From: Sphingomonas sp. AP4-R1
Lineage (GTDB): Bacteria; Pseudomonadota; Alphaproteobacteria; Sphingomonadales; Sphingomonadaceae
Direction of reading: 5' to 3'
Assembly (NCBI RefSeq): GCF_013113735.1
Contig: NZ_CP053346.1
Coordinates: 1,812,001 to 1,876,000, forward strand
DNA length: 64,000 bases
Made by a program: the position numbers and the translations under genes. Under the pieces are notes generated by a model, which was not told the origin of the DNA, did no database searches, and was given only the letters and a program-made list of their open reading frames with translations. This document shows positions 24,192 through 33,008 of this stretch, piece after piece. Within the stretch, counting starts at the first letter, position 1. The number at the start of each line of letters is the position of its first letter.

Positions 24192-24962
24192 ATGTTCCGA
24201 ATGATGTCTCGTCGGCCCGCCGTCGCTGTGTTGATCGCTCTCTCGCTGGGCGCCTGTTCGAAGAAGGCGGCCGATGGCAATGCGGCCTCGCTTCCGGGCG
24301 GCCCGGTCGCCGCCGTCGCCCCGCCCGCCGGCAAGGACTGGACCGAGATCGCCAGCATGACGCCCGAGGGCGGCGTGCGGATGGGCAATCCCGATGCGCC
24401 GGTGAAGCTGGTCGAATATGCGTCGCTCACCTGCCCGCACTGCGCCGAATTCACGAAGGAGGGCGCCGAGCCGATCCAGGCGCAGTTCGTGAAGACCGGC
24501 AAGGTCAGCTGGGAATATCGCCCGTTTGTGCTGAACAGCTTCGACATTCCGGCCTTCATGCTCACGCGCTGCCGTGGTGCCGAGCCTTTCTTCAAGCTGG
24601 CGGAGCAGGCCTATGCCCAGCAGCAGGAGTGGGTCGGCAAGGCGATGGCGCTGACGCCCGCGCAGCAGGCCGAGCTGCAGAGCACCGAGCAGGCGCAGCT
24701 GTTCAAGAAGATGGCCTCGTTCATGGGCCTCGACGCCTTCTTCCGCGCGCGCGGCATCTCGCAGGCGGATCAGGACAAGTGCCTGGGTGACGTCGCCGCC
24801 GCCGAGAAGCTCGCGCAGGGCACGACGACCGCGACCAACGACAAGAACGTCACCGGCACGCCCACCTTCTTCATCAATGACGAGCAATGGTCGGTGCCCG
24901 TCACGACGCAGCCGGTCGCGCCGCAGCTGATCGCGCGCCTGAAGTCCGTCACCGGCGGCTGA
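24192..24962 (+). CDS. DsbA-family thioredoxin-fold lipoprotein
   Basis: 256 aa. The start carries a lipoprotein signal ending in the lipobox LGAC, so the mature protein is probably lipid-anchored on the periplasmic face. The DsbA-like domain has CPHC in EYASLTCPHCAEFTKEG (about residue 82) and the cis-proline loop VTGTPTFFINDEQW near residue 225. It is paralogous to the preceding gene but with a longer, Gln-rich helical insert (AQQQEWVGKAMALTPAQQAE). It is followed 22 nt later by smc. Disulfide formation or reduction in envelope proteins is the likely role; the pair may divide oxidising and isomerising work, which sequence alone cannot show. Confidence 0.9.
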   Translation: MFRMMSRRPAVAVLIALSLGACSKKAADGNAASLPGGPVAAVAPPAGKDWTEIASMTPEGGVRMGNPDAPVKLVEYASLTCPHCAEFTKEGAEPIQAQFVKTGKVSWEYRPFVLNSFDIPAFMLTRCRGAEPFFKLAEQAYAQQQEWVGKAMALTPAQQAELQSTEQAQLFKKMASFMGLDAFFRARGISQADQDKCLGDVAAAEKLAQGTTTATNDKNVTGTPTFFINDEQWSVPVTTQPVAPQLIARLKSVTGG

Positions 24963-24984
24963 TCCCGAAGCGGGGGCCGGCAGC

Positions 24985-27900
24985 ATGAGGATCAGGAAGC
25001 TCCGGCTCGCGGGCTTCAAGAGCTTCGTCGAGCCGGCCGAATTGCTGATCGAGCCGGGCCTGACCGGCATCGTCGGGCCCAATGGCTGCGGCAAATCCAA
25101 TCTGCTGGAGGCCATTCGCTGGGTGATGGGCGAGGGCAGCCCCAAGTCGCTGCGCGGCGGCGGCATGGAGGATGTGATCTTCGCCGGCACGGCCAGCCGC
25201 CCCTCGCGCGATTTCGCCGAGGTGAGCCTGCTGGTCGAGCTGCGCGGCGACGATGCCAATTGGGCCGAGCAGGAGGTGGTGCGCCGGATCGAGCGCGGCG
25301 CCGGCTCCGCCTATCGTCTGAACGGGCGCGACGTGCGCCAGCGCGACGTGGCGTTGCTGTTCGCCGATGCCGCGACCGGCGCGCATTCGCCCGCTTTGGT
25401 CAGCCAGGGGCGGATCGCGGCGGTGATCGCGGCCAAGCCCCAGCAACGCCGCGAGATGCTGGAGGAAGCGGCGGGCATCGCCGGGCTCCACGTGCGCCGC
25501 CGCGAGGCCGAGATCCGGCTGCGCGCGACGGAGGCCAATCTCGAAAAGCTCGACGAGATGCTGGGCGAGATGGAGGTGCGTGCGAACGCGCTGCGCCGTC
25601 AGGCGCGCGCGGCGGAGCGCTATCGCACCTTGTCCACCGAGATCGGTCTGGCCGAGGCGCGGGCCCTGTTCGCGCGCTGGCGCGAGGCGGCGGCGGCGGC
25701 CGAACAGGCGCGCAGCAAGGCGGCTTTGTCCGAACAGGCGGTGGCGCAGGCGGCCGAGGCGCAGCGTGCCGCCGCCGCATATGTGGGCGGGGCAACGACC
25801 GCTTTGGCGGAGGCGCGCGCGGCGGCGGATGCGGCGCGCGAGGCGGCCAGCACGACGCGGCATCGTCTGGACGAGGTGCGTGCCGAAGCGGGCCGTGTCG
25901 GCCGCCGGATCGAGGAACTGGCGCGGCAGGTGGCGATGCTGAAGGCGGATCGCGAGCGCGAGGATGCGCTGGCGATCGACGCCGCTGCCGCGCTCAAGGC
26001 GCTGGAGGAAGAGGACAAGGCGCTCGGCGTGGCGATCACGCAGGCCACGGCCGAGCGCGCGGGCAGCGATCAGGCGCAGGCTGAGGCCGAGCGCAAGGTG
26101 CGCGATGCCGAGGTGGCGGTGGCGCAGGCGCTGGCGGCGGCCGCGGCCGAGGAGGCCGAGGCGCGCGTGGCGGAGGCGGCTCTGGTCGCCGCCCGCCAGC
26201 GTTTCGCGCGGGCCGATGCCGAAGCGCAGCGCGTGGCGCGCGACGTGGCGGCTTTGGGCGAGGCCGCGCCTTTGCTCGCTGCGGTCGAGGATGCGAAGAC
26301 GCAAGTCGCGGCTGCCGAGGCGGCGGTCGCCACGGCATCGGCCGCGATCGGCGAAGCGGAGGCCGCGCGTGATCGGGCGGCGCTCGCGCGCGAGGAGGCG
26401 GAAACGCGCTCGGGCCTTGCCACCGCCGCGCTGGCCCGCGCGGAAAGCGAGGCCAAGGCGCTGACGGCGGGCCTCGCGCGCGATGCGGGCGATCGGGCGC
26501 TGACCAAGCTCACCGTGGCGGCGGGCTATGAGCGCGCACTGGCGGCGGCGCTGGGCGACGATCTGGATGCGCCGATCGGGGGCGAGGGCGCGCGGGCATG
26601 GACTGGCGCCGATCCACAGGCGGGCGATCCGGCTTTGCCTGCGGGTGTCGTCTCGCTGGCGGAGCATGTCGGCGGCGGCGAGGCGCTGGCGCGCAGGCTG
26701 GCGCAGATCGGCGTGGTGGAGAGTGATGAAGGCTGGCCGCTCGCGGTCGGCCAGCGGATCGTGACCTTCGCGGGCAGGCTGCGGCGCTGGGACGGCTATG
26801 TCGCGCGCGATGTCGGCGCGGCGGCGGCCGAGCGGCTGGTGCGCGCCAATCGCCTGCGCGAGATCGAGGCGGGATTGCCGGGCTTGCGCGAGGAGGCCGG
26901 TGCCGCCCGCGCCGCGCTGGACGGCGCCACCACGATGCAGCGCGCCGCGCGCGAGCAGGCGGAGGCGGCCCGCCGCGCGCTGGCGACAGCCGAAGAGCAG
27001 GTGCGCGCCAGCCGCCGGCGCGAGGATCAGGCGCAGGCGGCCGCCGAGCGTCACGCTGCCTCGCTCACGGCGCTGGCCGATCGACGGGCCCGCGCGGACT
27101 CGGAACTGGCCGAGGCGCAGGCGGCGGTGGGGACAGCCGAAGCCGCCGTGCAGGCGTTGCCGGATCGGGCGACATCGCGCGCCGCGCTCGACCAGTTGAA
27201 CACCGCCGCCGATCTGGTCCGCTCCGAACTCGCCACCGCGCGGGGGCGGGCAGCGGCGCTGGGCGAGACGATCGCGCGCGATCAGCGGCGGCGCGATGCG
27301 GCGCGAGGCGAGGCCAAGGGCTGGCGCAGCCGCGCGGGCGATGCCGCCAAGCGGATCGACGAGATGGCCAAGCGCCTCGCCGCCGCCGAGGCCGAACATG
27401 CGAGCCTGGCCGCCAAGCCCGAAGCGCTGGCGCGCGACATCGAACAGGCCGAGGGGAGGGCGACCGAAGCGGAGGCCGCCGCCAAAGCCGCCCGCGAAAC
27501 CGAGGCCATGCGCGAAACCGAGCTGCGCCGGATCGAGGCCGCCGCCGCGCAGGCGGGAGAGGCGCTCGCCAACGCCCGCGAGGCCCGCGCCACGCTCACC
27601 GCGCATGCCGAGCATCAGGAAAGCCGGCGCGGCGAACTCAGCCGCGCGGCGGGCGACCGCTTCCAGTGCCCGGCCGCCACTTTGCCCGAAAAGATCGGCT
27701 TCGATTCCGGCGCGCTGCTGCCGGCGGAGGAAGAGGGTGCGCGCCACGATCGGCTGGTGGCGGATCGCGAGCGGCTCGGCCCCGTCAATCTCGTCGCCGA
27801 CACCGAACTGGCCGAACTGGACGCCACGCGCACCACCAACGCCGCCGAACGCGAGGAACTGGGGCAGGCCGTGCATCGCCTGCGCGGATCGATCGGCAGC

Positions 27901-28401
27901 CTCAATCGCGAGGGGCGCCAGCGCCTGCTGGCGGCGTTCGAGGCGGTGGACGGCCATTTCCGTCGCCTGTTCGCCACGCTCTTCGGTGGCGGCGAGGCGC
28001 ATCTCGCGCTGATCGACAGCGACGATCCGCTGGAGGCGGGGCTGGAGATCATGGCGCAACCGCCCGGCAAGCGCCTCGGTTCGCTCACGTTGCTCTCCGG
28101 CGGGGAACAGGCGCTCACCGCCGTCGCTTTGATCTTCGCGCTCTTCCTCACCAATCCCGCGCCGATCTGCGTGCTGGACGAGGTGGACGCGCCGCTCGAC
28201 GATGCCAATATCGAGCGCTTCTGCGATCTCTTGGTGGTGATGACGAAGGAAACCGACACACGCTATCTGGTCGTCACGCACAATGCCGTGACGATGAGCC
28301 GGATGCACCGTCTGTTCGGGGTGACGATGATCGAGCGCGGCGTCTCGCGGCTCGTCTCGGTCGATCTCGGCGGGGCGGAATCTCTGCTGGCGGCGGAGTA
28401 G
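24985..28401 (+). CDS. smc: Chromosome segregation ATPase SMC
   Basis: 1138 aa SMC, the ATPase arms of the bacterial condensin with ScpA and ScpB. The N-terminal head has Walker A GPNGCGKSNLLEAIRW (residues about 31-46) and the R-loop region; the C-terminal head has the ABC signature LLSGGEQALTAVALIFAL and Walker B ICVLDEVDAPLDD. Between them lie two long Ala/Glu/Arg-rich coiled coils, almost free of proline, around a hinge at about residues 510-620. The length is close to the usual 1150 aa. It is the last large gene of the DUF721-dsbA-dsbA-smc run; scpB is at the left edge of the window. Two very small genes follow closely. Confidence 0.98.
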   Translation: MRIRKLRLAGFKSFVEPAELLIEPGLTGIVGPNGCGKSNLLEAIRWVMGEGSPKSLRGGGMEDVIFAGTASRPSRDFAEVSLLVELRGDDANWAEQEVVRRIERGAGSAYRLNGRDVRQRDVALLFADAATGAHSPALVSQGRIAAVIAAKPQQRREMLEEAAGIAGLHVRRREAEIRLRATEANLEKLDEMLGEMEVRANALRRQARAAERYRTLSTEIGLAEARALFARWREAAAAAEQARSKAALSEQAVAQAAEAQRAAAAYVGGATTALAEARAAADAAREAASTTRHRLDEVRAEAGRVGRRIEELARQVAMLKADREREDALAIDAAAALKALEEEDKALGVAITQATAERAGSDQAQAEAERKVRDAEVAVAQALAAAAAEEAEARVAEAALVAARQRFARADAEAQRVARDVAALGEAAPLLAAVEDAKTQVAAAEAAVATASAAIGEAEAARDRAALAREEAETRSGLATAALARAESEAKALTAGLARDAGDRALTKLTVAAGYERALAAALGDDLDAPIGGEGARAWTGADPQAGDPALPAGVVSLAEHVGGGEALARRLAQIGVVESDEGWPLAVGQRIVTFAGRLRRWDGYVARDVGAAAAERLVRANRLREIEAGLPGLREEAGAARAALDGATTMQRAAREQAEAARRALATAEEQVRASRRREDQAQAAAERHAASLTALADRRARADSELAEAQAAVGTAEAAVQALPDRATSRAALDQLNTAADLVRSELATARGRAAALGETIARDQRRRDAARGEAKGWRSRAGDAAKRIDEMAKRLAAAEAEHASLAAKPEALARDIEQAEGRATEAEAAAKAARETEAMRETELRRIEAAAAQAGEALANAREARATLTAHAEHQESRRGELSRAAGDRFQCPAATLPEKIGFDSGALLPAEEEGARHDRLVADRERLGPVNLVADTELAELDATRTTNAAEREELGQAVHRLRGSIGSLNREGRQRLLAAFEAVDGHFRRLFATLFGGGEAHLALIDSDDPLEAGLEIMAQPPGKRLGSLTLLSGGEQALTAVALIFALFLTNPAPICVLDEVDAPLDDANIERFCDLLVVMTKETDTRYLVVTHNAVTMSRMHRLFGVTMIERGVSRLVSVDLGGAESLLAAE

Positions 28402-28407
28402 AACGCC

Positions 28408-28641
28408 GTGGCCAAGCGTTACAGGGTCGTGCACCAGCGGAAAAGCATCTGGGAGGCGCTCGTTTCCGGGCGCGGCAGCCGCGACTGGTATCTCGCGCAG
28501 GCGGGTTATTGGTTCGGCTGGCGCACGATCGCGACCTGCCTGTCGACCGAGGAGGCGGAGGCCGCCTGCCGCGATCATGCCGGTGGCACCCTGCTGCGCG
28601 GCGGGCATCGTGTGGTGTCGGAATTCGAACGGCCGGATTGA
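28408..28641 (+). CDS. Small hypothetical protein after smc
   Basis: 77 aa from a GTG start 6 nt after the smc stop. The sequence is basic and aromatic (YRVVHQRKSIWEALVSGRG, DWYLAQAGYWFGWRTIATCL) with two cysteines and no signal peptide or membrane helix. Its close spacing to smc and to the next small gene (1 nt between) suggests it is translated from the smc transcript. No family was recognised, and the compact W/Y-rich composition suggests a small folded domain rather than a chance frame. Confidence 0.65.
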   Translation: MAKRYRVVHQRKSIWEALVSGRGSRDWYLAQAGYWFGWRTIATCLSTEEAEAACRDHAGGTLLRGGHRVVSEFERPD

Positions 28642-28642
28642 G

Positions 28643-28792
28643 ATGGTCGGCCTCACGCTCGCGATCGGCGACTTCATGATGTTGCTGATCTCCGCCGTGC
28701 TGTGGACGGGCGGGGGCTTCGTGCTGCTGGCTTTGCTCGGCGTCGGCGCAATCGGCGGGATCGCGATGCTGGCGAAGAAGTTGATGCGATAG
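28643..28792 (+). CDS. Small membrane protein, 49 aa
   Basis: 49 aa reading MVGLTLAIGDFMMLLISAVL, then a Gly-rich turn and LALLGVGAIGGIAMLAKKLMR. Nearly the entire protein is hydrophobic, with either one long or two short membrane helices and a basic KKLMR end that would stay in the cytoplasm. The ATG lies 1 nt after the preceding stop, so it is probably coupled to it. Function unknown; small size makes a chance ORF possible, but hydrophobicity plus coupling argue for a real gene. Confidence 0.55.
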   Translation: MVGLTLAIGDFMMLLISAVLWTGGGFVLLALLGVGAIGGIAMLAKKLMR

Positions 28793-28801
28793 CCGAACCG
28801 T

Positions 28802-28826
28802 CATCCTCCCCTGCAAGGGAAGGATG
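28802..28826. terminator. Hairpin after the smc-linked small genes
   Basis: CATCCTCCCCT and AGGGAAGGATG pair around GCA with one mismatch, 9 nt after the last small ORF and upstream of the aldo/keto reductase ribosome site. No T-run. Confidence 0.4.
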
Positions 28827-28840
28827 CAACAGGAGCGAAT

Positions 28841-29671
28841 ATGACCCAAGTGCCCCAGCAGTTGCTCAATGACGGCCGGACGATCCCCCAGCTGGGCCTC
28901 GGCGTCTATCAGACCCCGCCCGCCGAGACCGAGACGATCGTGCGCGCCGCGCTGGATGCGGGCTATCGCTATGTCGATACCGCCATGTTCTATCGCAACG
29001 AGGAGGGCGTGGGCGCCGCTGTGCGCGATTGCCCGGATTGGGTGTTCGTCACCACCAAGCTCTGGAATGCCGATCAGGGCTATGATCGCACGCTCGCCGC
29101 CTTCGACGAGAGCATGCAGCGCCTCGGACTCGACGAACTCGATCTCTTCCTGATCCACTGGCCGGTGCCGAAGATCGATCGCTTCGTGGAGAGCTGGAAG
29201 GCGATGATCCGGCTGCGCGAGGAGGGGCGCGTGCGATCGATCGGCGTCTCCAATTTCCGGGTCGAGGATCTCCAGCGCATCATCGACGAAACCGGCGTCA
29301 CCCCCGCCACCAACCAGATCGTGCTGCATCCCGGTTTCCAGCAGCGCGAGCTGCGCGCCTTCCACGAGCGCCACGGCATCGTCACCACCTGCTGGGCGCC
29401 GCTGGGGCAGGGCGAGGCCTTGCGCGATCCCGTGATCGGCCGGATCGCGGAGAAGCATGGCAAGACGCCGGCGCAGACGATCATCCGCTGGCATATCGAC
29501 AGCGGCTTCAACGTGATCCCCAAGACGGCGAGCGTCGGCCGCCTGCCCGAGAATATCGACGTGTTCGATTTCCAGCTGGATCACGAGGACATGCGCACGA
29601 TCGAGGCGCTGGACCGCTCCGACGGCCGCATCGGCTCCGACCCCGCGACGATGGCGATGGGGGTGGAGTGA
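28841..29671 (+). CDS. Aldo/keto reductase (2,5-diketo-D-gluconate reductase type)
   Basis: 276 aa (alpha/beta)8 NADPH-dependent carbonyl reductase. The AKR tetrad is visible: Asp and Tyr in YVDTAMFYRNEEGVG (about residues 46-52), Lys in FVTTKLWNAD (about 73) and His in LFLIHWPVP (about 106). Cofactor marks are the C-terminal IPKTASVGRLPENIDVFDFQ. The length and GVSNF block match DkgA/DkgB-like enzymes that reduce small aldehydes and keto-sugars. AGGAG lies 6 nt upstream of the ATG. It is a single gene between the small smc-linked genes and a repeat region; physiological substrate unknown. Confidence 0.93.
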   Translation: MTQVPQQLLNDGRTIPQLGLGVYQTPPAETETIVRAALDAGYRYVDTAMFYRNEEGVGAAVRDCPDWVFVTTKLWNADQGYDRTLAAFDESMQRLGLDELDLFLIHWPVPKIDRFVESWKAMIRLREEGRVRSIGVSNFRVEDLQRIIDETGVTPATNQIVLHPGFQQRELRAFHERHGIVTTCWAPLGQGEALRDPVIGRIAEKHGKTPAQTIIRWHIDSGFNVIPKTASVGRLPENIDVFDFQLDHEDMRTIEALDRSDGRIGSDPATMAMGVE

Positions 29672-29680
29672 GGGTGTAAG

Positions 29681-29769
29681 CCCCTCCCGCAGGCGGGGGG
29701 GGCAGGAGGGGGAAGGCAAGGCTCGCTGTGCTCGCGCCCACCCCCGGCCCCTCCCGCAGGCGGGAGGGG
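29681..29769. repeat. Palindromic repeats, family C copies 2 and 3
   Basis: Two CCCCTCCCGCAGGCGGG elements, at about 29681-29702 (right arm degraded to a G-run) and 29748-29769 (perfect CCCCTCCCGC-AG-GCGGGAGGGG), are separated by about 45 bases. They fill the gap between the convergent aldo/keto reductase and UdgX genes. Confidence 0.8.
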
Positions 29770-29782
29770 AGATACACCTCTC

Positions 29783-31222
29783 CTAGCCAGCCAGTTCCCC
29801 CAGCCGCGCCTTCATTCGTGCCAGATCCTCCACGAAGCGGGCATATTCGGCCTCGGCCGCCTGCGCGTCGGGCAGGCGCAGCAGATAGGAGGGGTGGACG
29901 GTGACCCACGCCTCGCTTCCGTCCGCCAGAGGATGTGGCGTGCCGCGCGTGGCGGCGATCGTCACGGCCTTGCCCAGCACGGATCGCGCGGCGGTGGCGC
30001 CCAGCGCCACGATCAGCCTGGGCTGGATCAGCGTGCGTTCCTGATCGATCCACCAGCGGCAGGCGTCGATCTCCGGGCCGTTGGGCTTGGCGTGGATGCG
30101 GCGCTTGCCGCGCTGCTCATATTTGAAATGCTTGACCGCGTTGGTGACGTAGGCGGCGGCGCGATCCAGCCCGGCCTCGGCCAGCGCCTTGTCGAACATC
30201 TGCCCGGCCGGGCCGACGAAGGGGCGTCCGGCCAGATCCTCCTGATCGCCCGGCTGCTCGCCCACGAACATCAGGGGGGCGTCGATCCGGCCTTCACCGA
30301 ACACGGTCTGGGTCGCGGGTTTGAACAGCGGGCAGCGCGTGCAGCCGGCGGCTTCTTCGCGCAAAGCCTCCCACGATGTTTCCCGGCTTGCGCCACGGCG
30401 TGTACCCGCTTCGCCCTTGGTCATCGCCGTATGACTGGCCGCCACCATGCCCGCCTCCCGCGCCTGCGCGCCCGCGATCAATGCCGGCACCAACGCGGTT
30501 TCAGGCATGTTTTTCCAATATTTGCGCGGCATCTCCTTCAGCATCGCGCCGACCTTCACGCGCGCCGGATTGAAGATGGAGGCATAATAGGTCTTCCACG
30601 TCTCCTCGAGCGGATCGCCGTCGGGCGCATCGGCGCGGGCGGCGCCGGGGCCCTCGCGCAGCGTTTCCCCGTCCCAGTCGAGCGAGAGTTCGGGCGTCAG
30701 GATCGTCCAGCGCATCGCGGCGAAGCGGTTGAGGAAGAAATCCGCATTGGCGCGGACGATATGATGATCGGGTTCGAACCAGGCGACGAAGCGCGCGCCA
30801 CCCCCGTCCGCCACCTCACGGAAGCGCAGGAAGGCGCGCATCTTGTGGATGTCGCGGCGCACCTCCTTGGCCAGCTGCTCCAGCCGCCGGATCAGTGGAT
30901 CGGCCTGGTCCTGCATCAGGCCCGGCGCCTCGCGTAGCCGGGCGAGCGCGGTGTGAAGCAGGGCGAAGCGCTCCGGATCGCGATGGCCGATCACGCTGCG
31001 GGCGAGATCGAGGAAGGCGCGCGGCACGGAGAAAGCGGGCGCCGTGGCGGCGGGAAGCGGCCCGGCCGCGCCGCCGAACAGATCGGTCACGCCCTCGCCC
31101 ACCTGCCAGATCACCCGATCGGGCGACACATCGGCGCGCACCAGTGCGCGCGCGGCATCGCGCCAGCCGTCGAAATCGTCTTCGGCATCGAGCGGGACGA
31201 TGAGGGAGGTCGTGCCGGTCAC
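29783..31222 (-). CDS. DUF4130 - UdgX fusion: uracil-DNA glycosylase of the covalently trapping type
   Basis: 479 aa. Residues about 1-265 are the TIGR03915/DUF4130-type domain that usually accompanies a putative DNA-repair radical SAM protein (DFDGWRDAARALV; RFVAWFEPDHHIV; YYASIFNPARVKVGAML). Residues about 285-479 are a family-4-like uracil-DNA glycosylase: CTRCPLFKPATQTVFGEG (iron-sulfur cysteines), FVGEQPGDQEDLAGRPFVGP (motif A) and TVHPSYLLR (C-terminal motif). KRRIH near residue 378 is the loop that defines UdgX, whose histidine becomes covalently attached to the abasic product. It would excise uracil and stay bound. The start is a GTG at 31222. The radical SAM partner gene is not adjacent in this window. 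Confidence 0.9.
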   Translation of the reverse strand: MTGTTSLIVPLDAEDDFDGWRDAARALVRADVSPDRVIWQVGEGVTDLFGGAAGPLPAATAPAFSVPRAFLDLARSVIGHRDPERFALLHTALARLREAPGLMQDQADPLIRRLEQLAKEVRRDIHKMRAFLRFREVADGGGARFVAWFEPDHHIVRANADFFLNRFAAMRWTILTPELSLDWDGETLREGPGAARADAPDGDPLEETWKTYYASIFNPARVKVGAMLKEMPRKYWKNMPETALVPALIAGAQAREAGMVAASHTAMTKGEAGTRRGASRETSWEALREEAAGCTRCPLFKPATQTVFGEGRIDAPLMFVGEQPGDQEDLAGRPFVGPAGQMFDKALAEAGLDRAAAYVTNAVKHFKYEQRGKRRIHAKPNGPEIDACRWWIDQERTLIQPRLIVALGATAARSVLGKAVTIAATRGTPHPLADGSEAWVTVHPSYLLRLPDAQAAEAEYARFVEDLARMKARLGELAG

Positions 31223-31391
31223 GGGATCAGATGAACGGTTTTGCCTTGGTCATCAGGCACATATAGGCGCCGCATTCCGCGCCACCCAGAGCGGTTTCAA
31301 GGGCAAAGGGCGGCGGCAACGTCGTGCAATCCGTGTGCAACGTAGCGAGGCCAGCACCATCTCCCGTAATCCGACTGCCACAGGATCGATC

Positions 31392-32888
31392 ATGGCGAGC
31401 CGCGCCCTTCCTTATTCCCCAGGCCTGACCGGGCGCCTGTCCCTTGCGGGGCGGGGCTGGCGGGATGCGCTGGCGATGCTGGTGGTCGCCTTCGCACTGC
31501 GCTGCTGGTGGTTCGGCAATCCGGCGATCCAGGTGGACGAGCAATTCTATCTGCTGGTGGGCGATCGGATGCTCCACGGCGCGTTGCCCTATGTCGATAT
31601 CTGGGATCGCAAGCCGATCGGCCTGTTCCTGCTCTACGCCGGCGTGCGCCTGCTCGGCGGGGCCGGGATCGTCCAGTATCAGGTGGTCGCGACCGTGTTC
31701 GCGGCGGCGACGGCCTTCCTTGTCGTGCGGATCGCGGCACGTATCGCGAGCCCCACGGCGGCGCGGCTGGCAGGCGCGGCGAGCCTGATCTTCACGGTCG
31801 TGTTCGATGGCGCGGGCGGGCAATCGCCGGTCTTCTACAATCCGTTCGTGGCGGGTGCCGCGTGGATGGTGCTGCAGGCGCTGGACGTGCCGCCGGCCGG
31901 GGAGCGCCGCTTCGTGGCGTGGGGCGCGGGCGCGATGGCGCTGATCGGCCTCGCCATGCAGATCAAATATACGGCCCTGTTCGAGGGCGTGACGATGGGC
32001 TTCGTTCTGCTGTGGGCGGCGCGGCGGCGGGGGATCGACGCGGCGCTGCCCGGCGTGGCGTTGCTGTGGATCCTGCTCGCGATCCTGCCGACCGCCGCCG
32101 CCTTCGCGGCCTATGCGGCGGCGGGGCATGGCGAGGCCTTCTTCTACGCCAATTTCGTCTCGATCGGGGATCGGCCGGGCACGGCGGCGCTGCAACTCGC
32201 CAAGCGCACGATCGTGGCGGCGGGCATGGGCCTGCCGCTGATCCTCGCCGCGATTGCGGGCGTGCGCGTGCGCCAGCATGGGGAAGAGGCGAAGCGTGCG
32301 CGGGCGTTCCTGATCGTCTGGCTGGCTGGGGCCGTGATCGGCTTCTTCGCGATCGGCAGCCTCTTCAAACATTATTTCCTGCCGGTGGTGACGCCGCTGG
32401 CCGTCTTCACCGCGCCCGCCTTCGATGTCGGGCGGCGCGATCGCTGGCGCGCGGTGGCGGTGCTGGCGATCGGGCTGGTGCTGGCGGCGGGGATGAGCCT
32501 CCATCGCGGCAGCACCCGTGGCGGCGAACGCCATATGGACGAACTGGTCGCCGCGATCCGTCCGCACCTGAAGGACGATCTGTTCGTGTTCGACGGGGAG
32601 CCGATCCTGTATCTGCTGACCGGCGCGAAGCTCGTCTCGCCTTATGCGTTCCCCAATCATCTGAACCAGATGAAGGAAGCGCCCGCGATCGGCGTGGATC
32701 CGGTGGCGGAGGTGCGGCGCGTGATGGCCGCGCGGCCGAGCGTGGTGGTGGTGACGGACCGACCGGGCGCCGATCGCAATCCCGTGACGTGGGAGATCGT
32801 GCGGGCCGGGCTGATGCGCGATTACGCGCAGGTGGGCGCGGTGCGTTTCCACAAGAAATGGCGGCTGGTCTACGCGCGGAAGGCGTGA
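31392..32888 (+). CDS. ArnT/PMT-like integral membrane glycosyltransferase
   Basis: 498 aa with about ten hydrophobic segments and a C-terminal periplasmic domain (about residues 370-498). The first periplasmic loop has DEQFYLLVGDRMLHGALPY and DIWDRKPIGLFLLYAG, with the acidic DE pair and the DxKPP-like DRKP motif of polyprenyl-phosphate-sugar-using GT-C enzymes (GT39/GT83). Such enzymes move a lipid-linked sugar to lipid A, protein or another acceptor. The acceptor cannot be told here; no arn genes are adjacent. The ATG at 31392 precedes MASRALPYSPGLTG; open frame continues upstream but overlaps the UdgX promoter region. Confidence 0.85.
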   Translation: MASRALPYSPGLTGRLSLAGRGWRDALAMLVVAFALRCWWFGNPAIQVDEQFYLLVGDRMLHGALPYVDIWDRKPIGLFLLYAGVRLLGGAGIVQYQVVATVFAAATAFLVVRIAARIASPTAARLAGAASLIFTVVFDGAGGQSPVFYNPFVAGAAWMVLQALDVPPAGERRFVAWGAGAMALIGLAMQIKYTALFEGVTMGFVLLWAARRRGIDAALPGVALLWILLAILPTAAAFAAYAAAGHGEAFFYANFVSIGDRPGTAALQLAKRTIVAAGMGLPLILAAIAGVRVRQHGEEAKRARAFLIVWLAGAVIGFFAIGSLFKHYFLPVVTPLAVFTAPAFDVGRRDRWRAVAVLAIGLVLAAGMSLHRGSTRGGERHMDELVAAIRPHLKDDLFVFDGEPILYLLTGAKLVSPYAFPNHLNQMKEAPAIGVDPVAEVRRVMAARPSVVVVTDRPGADRNPVTWEIVRAGLMRDYAQVGAVRFHKKWRLVYARKA

Positions 32889-32890
32889 AA

Positions 32891-32978
32891 CCCATCACCG
32901 TCATCCCCGCGAAAGCGGGGACCCAGTTCTTCGGCTGAAGAAAGGCTGGGTTCCCGCTTGCGCGGGAATGACGATGGG
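32891..32978. repeat. Palindromic intergenic repeat, family D
   Basis: CCCATCACCGTCATCCCCGC with GAAAGCGGGGACCCAG pairs with CTGGGTTCCCGCTTGCGCGG with GAATGACGATGGG. It forms a long stem between the convergent glycosyltransferase and alcohol dehydrogenase genes. Confidence 0.85.
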
Positions 32979-33008
32979 TTGGTTTAGGCTTGGGTCAGGT
33001 CCAAAGCC

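Noticed and set aside
24949..28677. 1242-codon open frame on the minus strand across smc, and similar long antisense frames over the M16 protease (7142-10144), the GH18-CE4-GT2 gene (10592-14143) and polA (51546-54458)
   Set aside because: These are mirror frames produced by strong GC3 bias in the real genes; they are rich in Arg, His, Gly and Asp and show no motifs or ribosome sites.
28408..28792. Toxin-antitoxin pair after smc
   Set aside because: The first ORF lacks known toxin or antitoxin motifs and the second is a membrane peptide; close spacing alone is not enough.
31227..31391. Possible remnant of a radical SAM gene upstream of the UdgX fusion
   Set aside because: The minus-strand frame ending MCLMTKAKPFI at 31227 has no CxxxCxxC or other radical SAM motif; nothing supports a relic.
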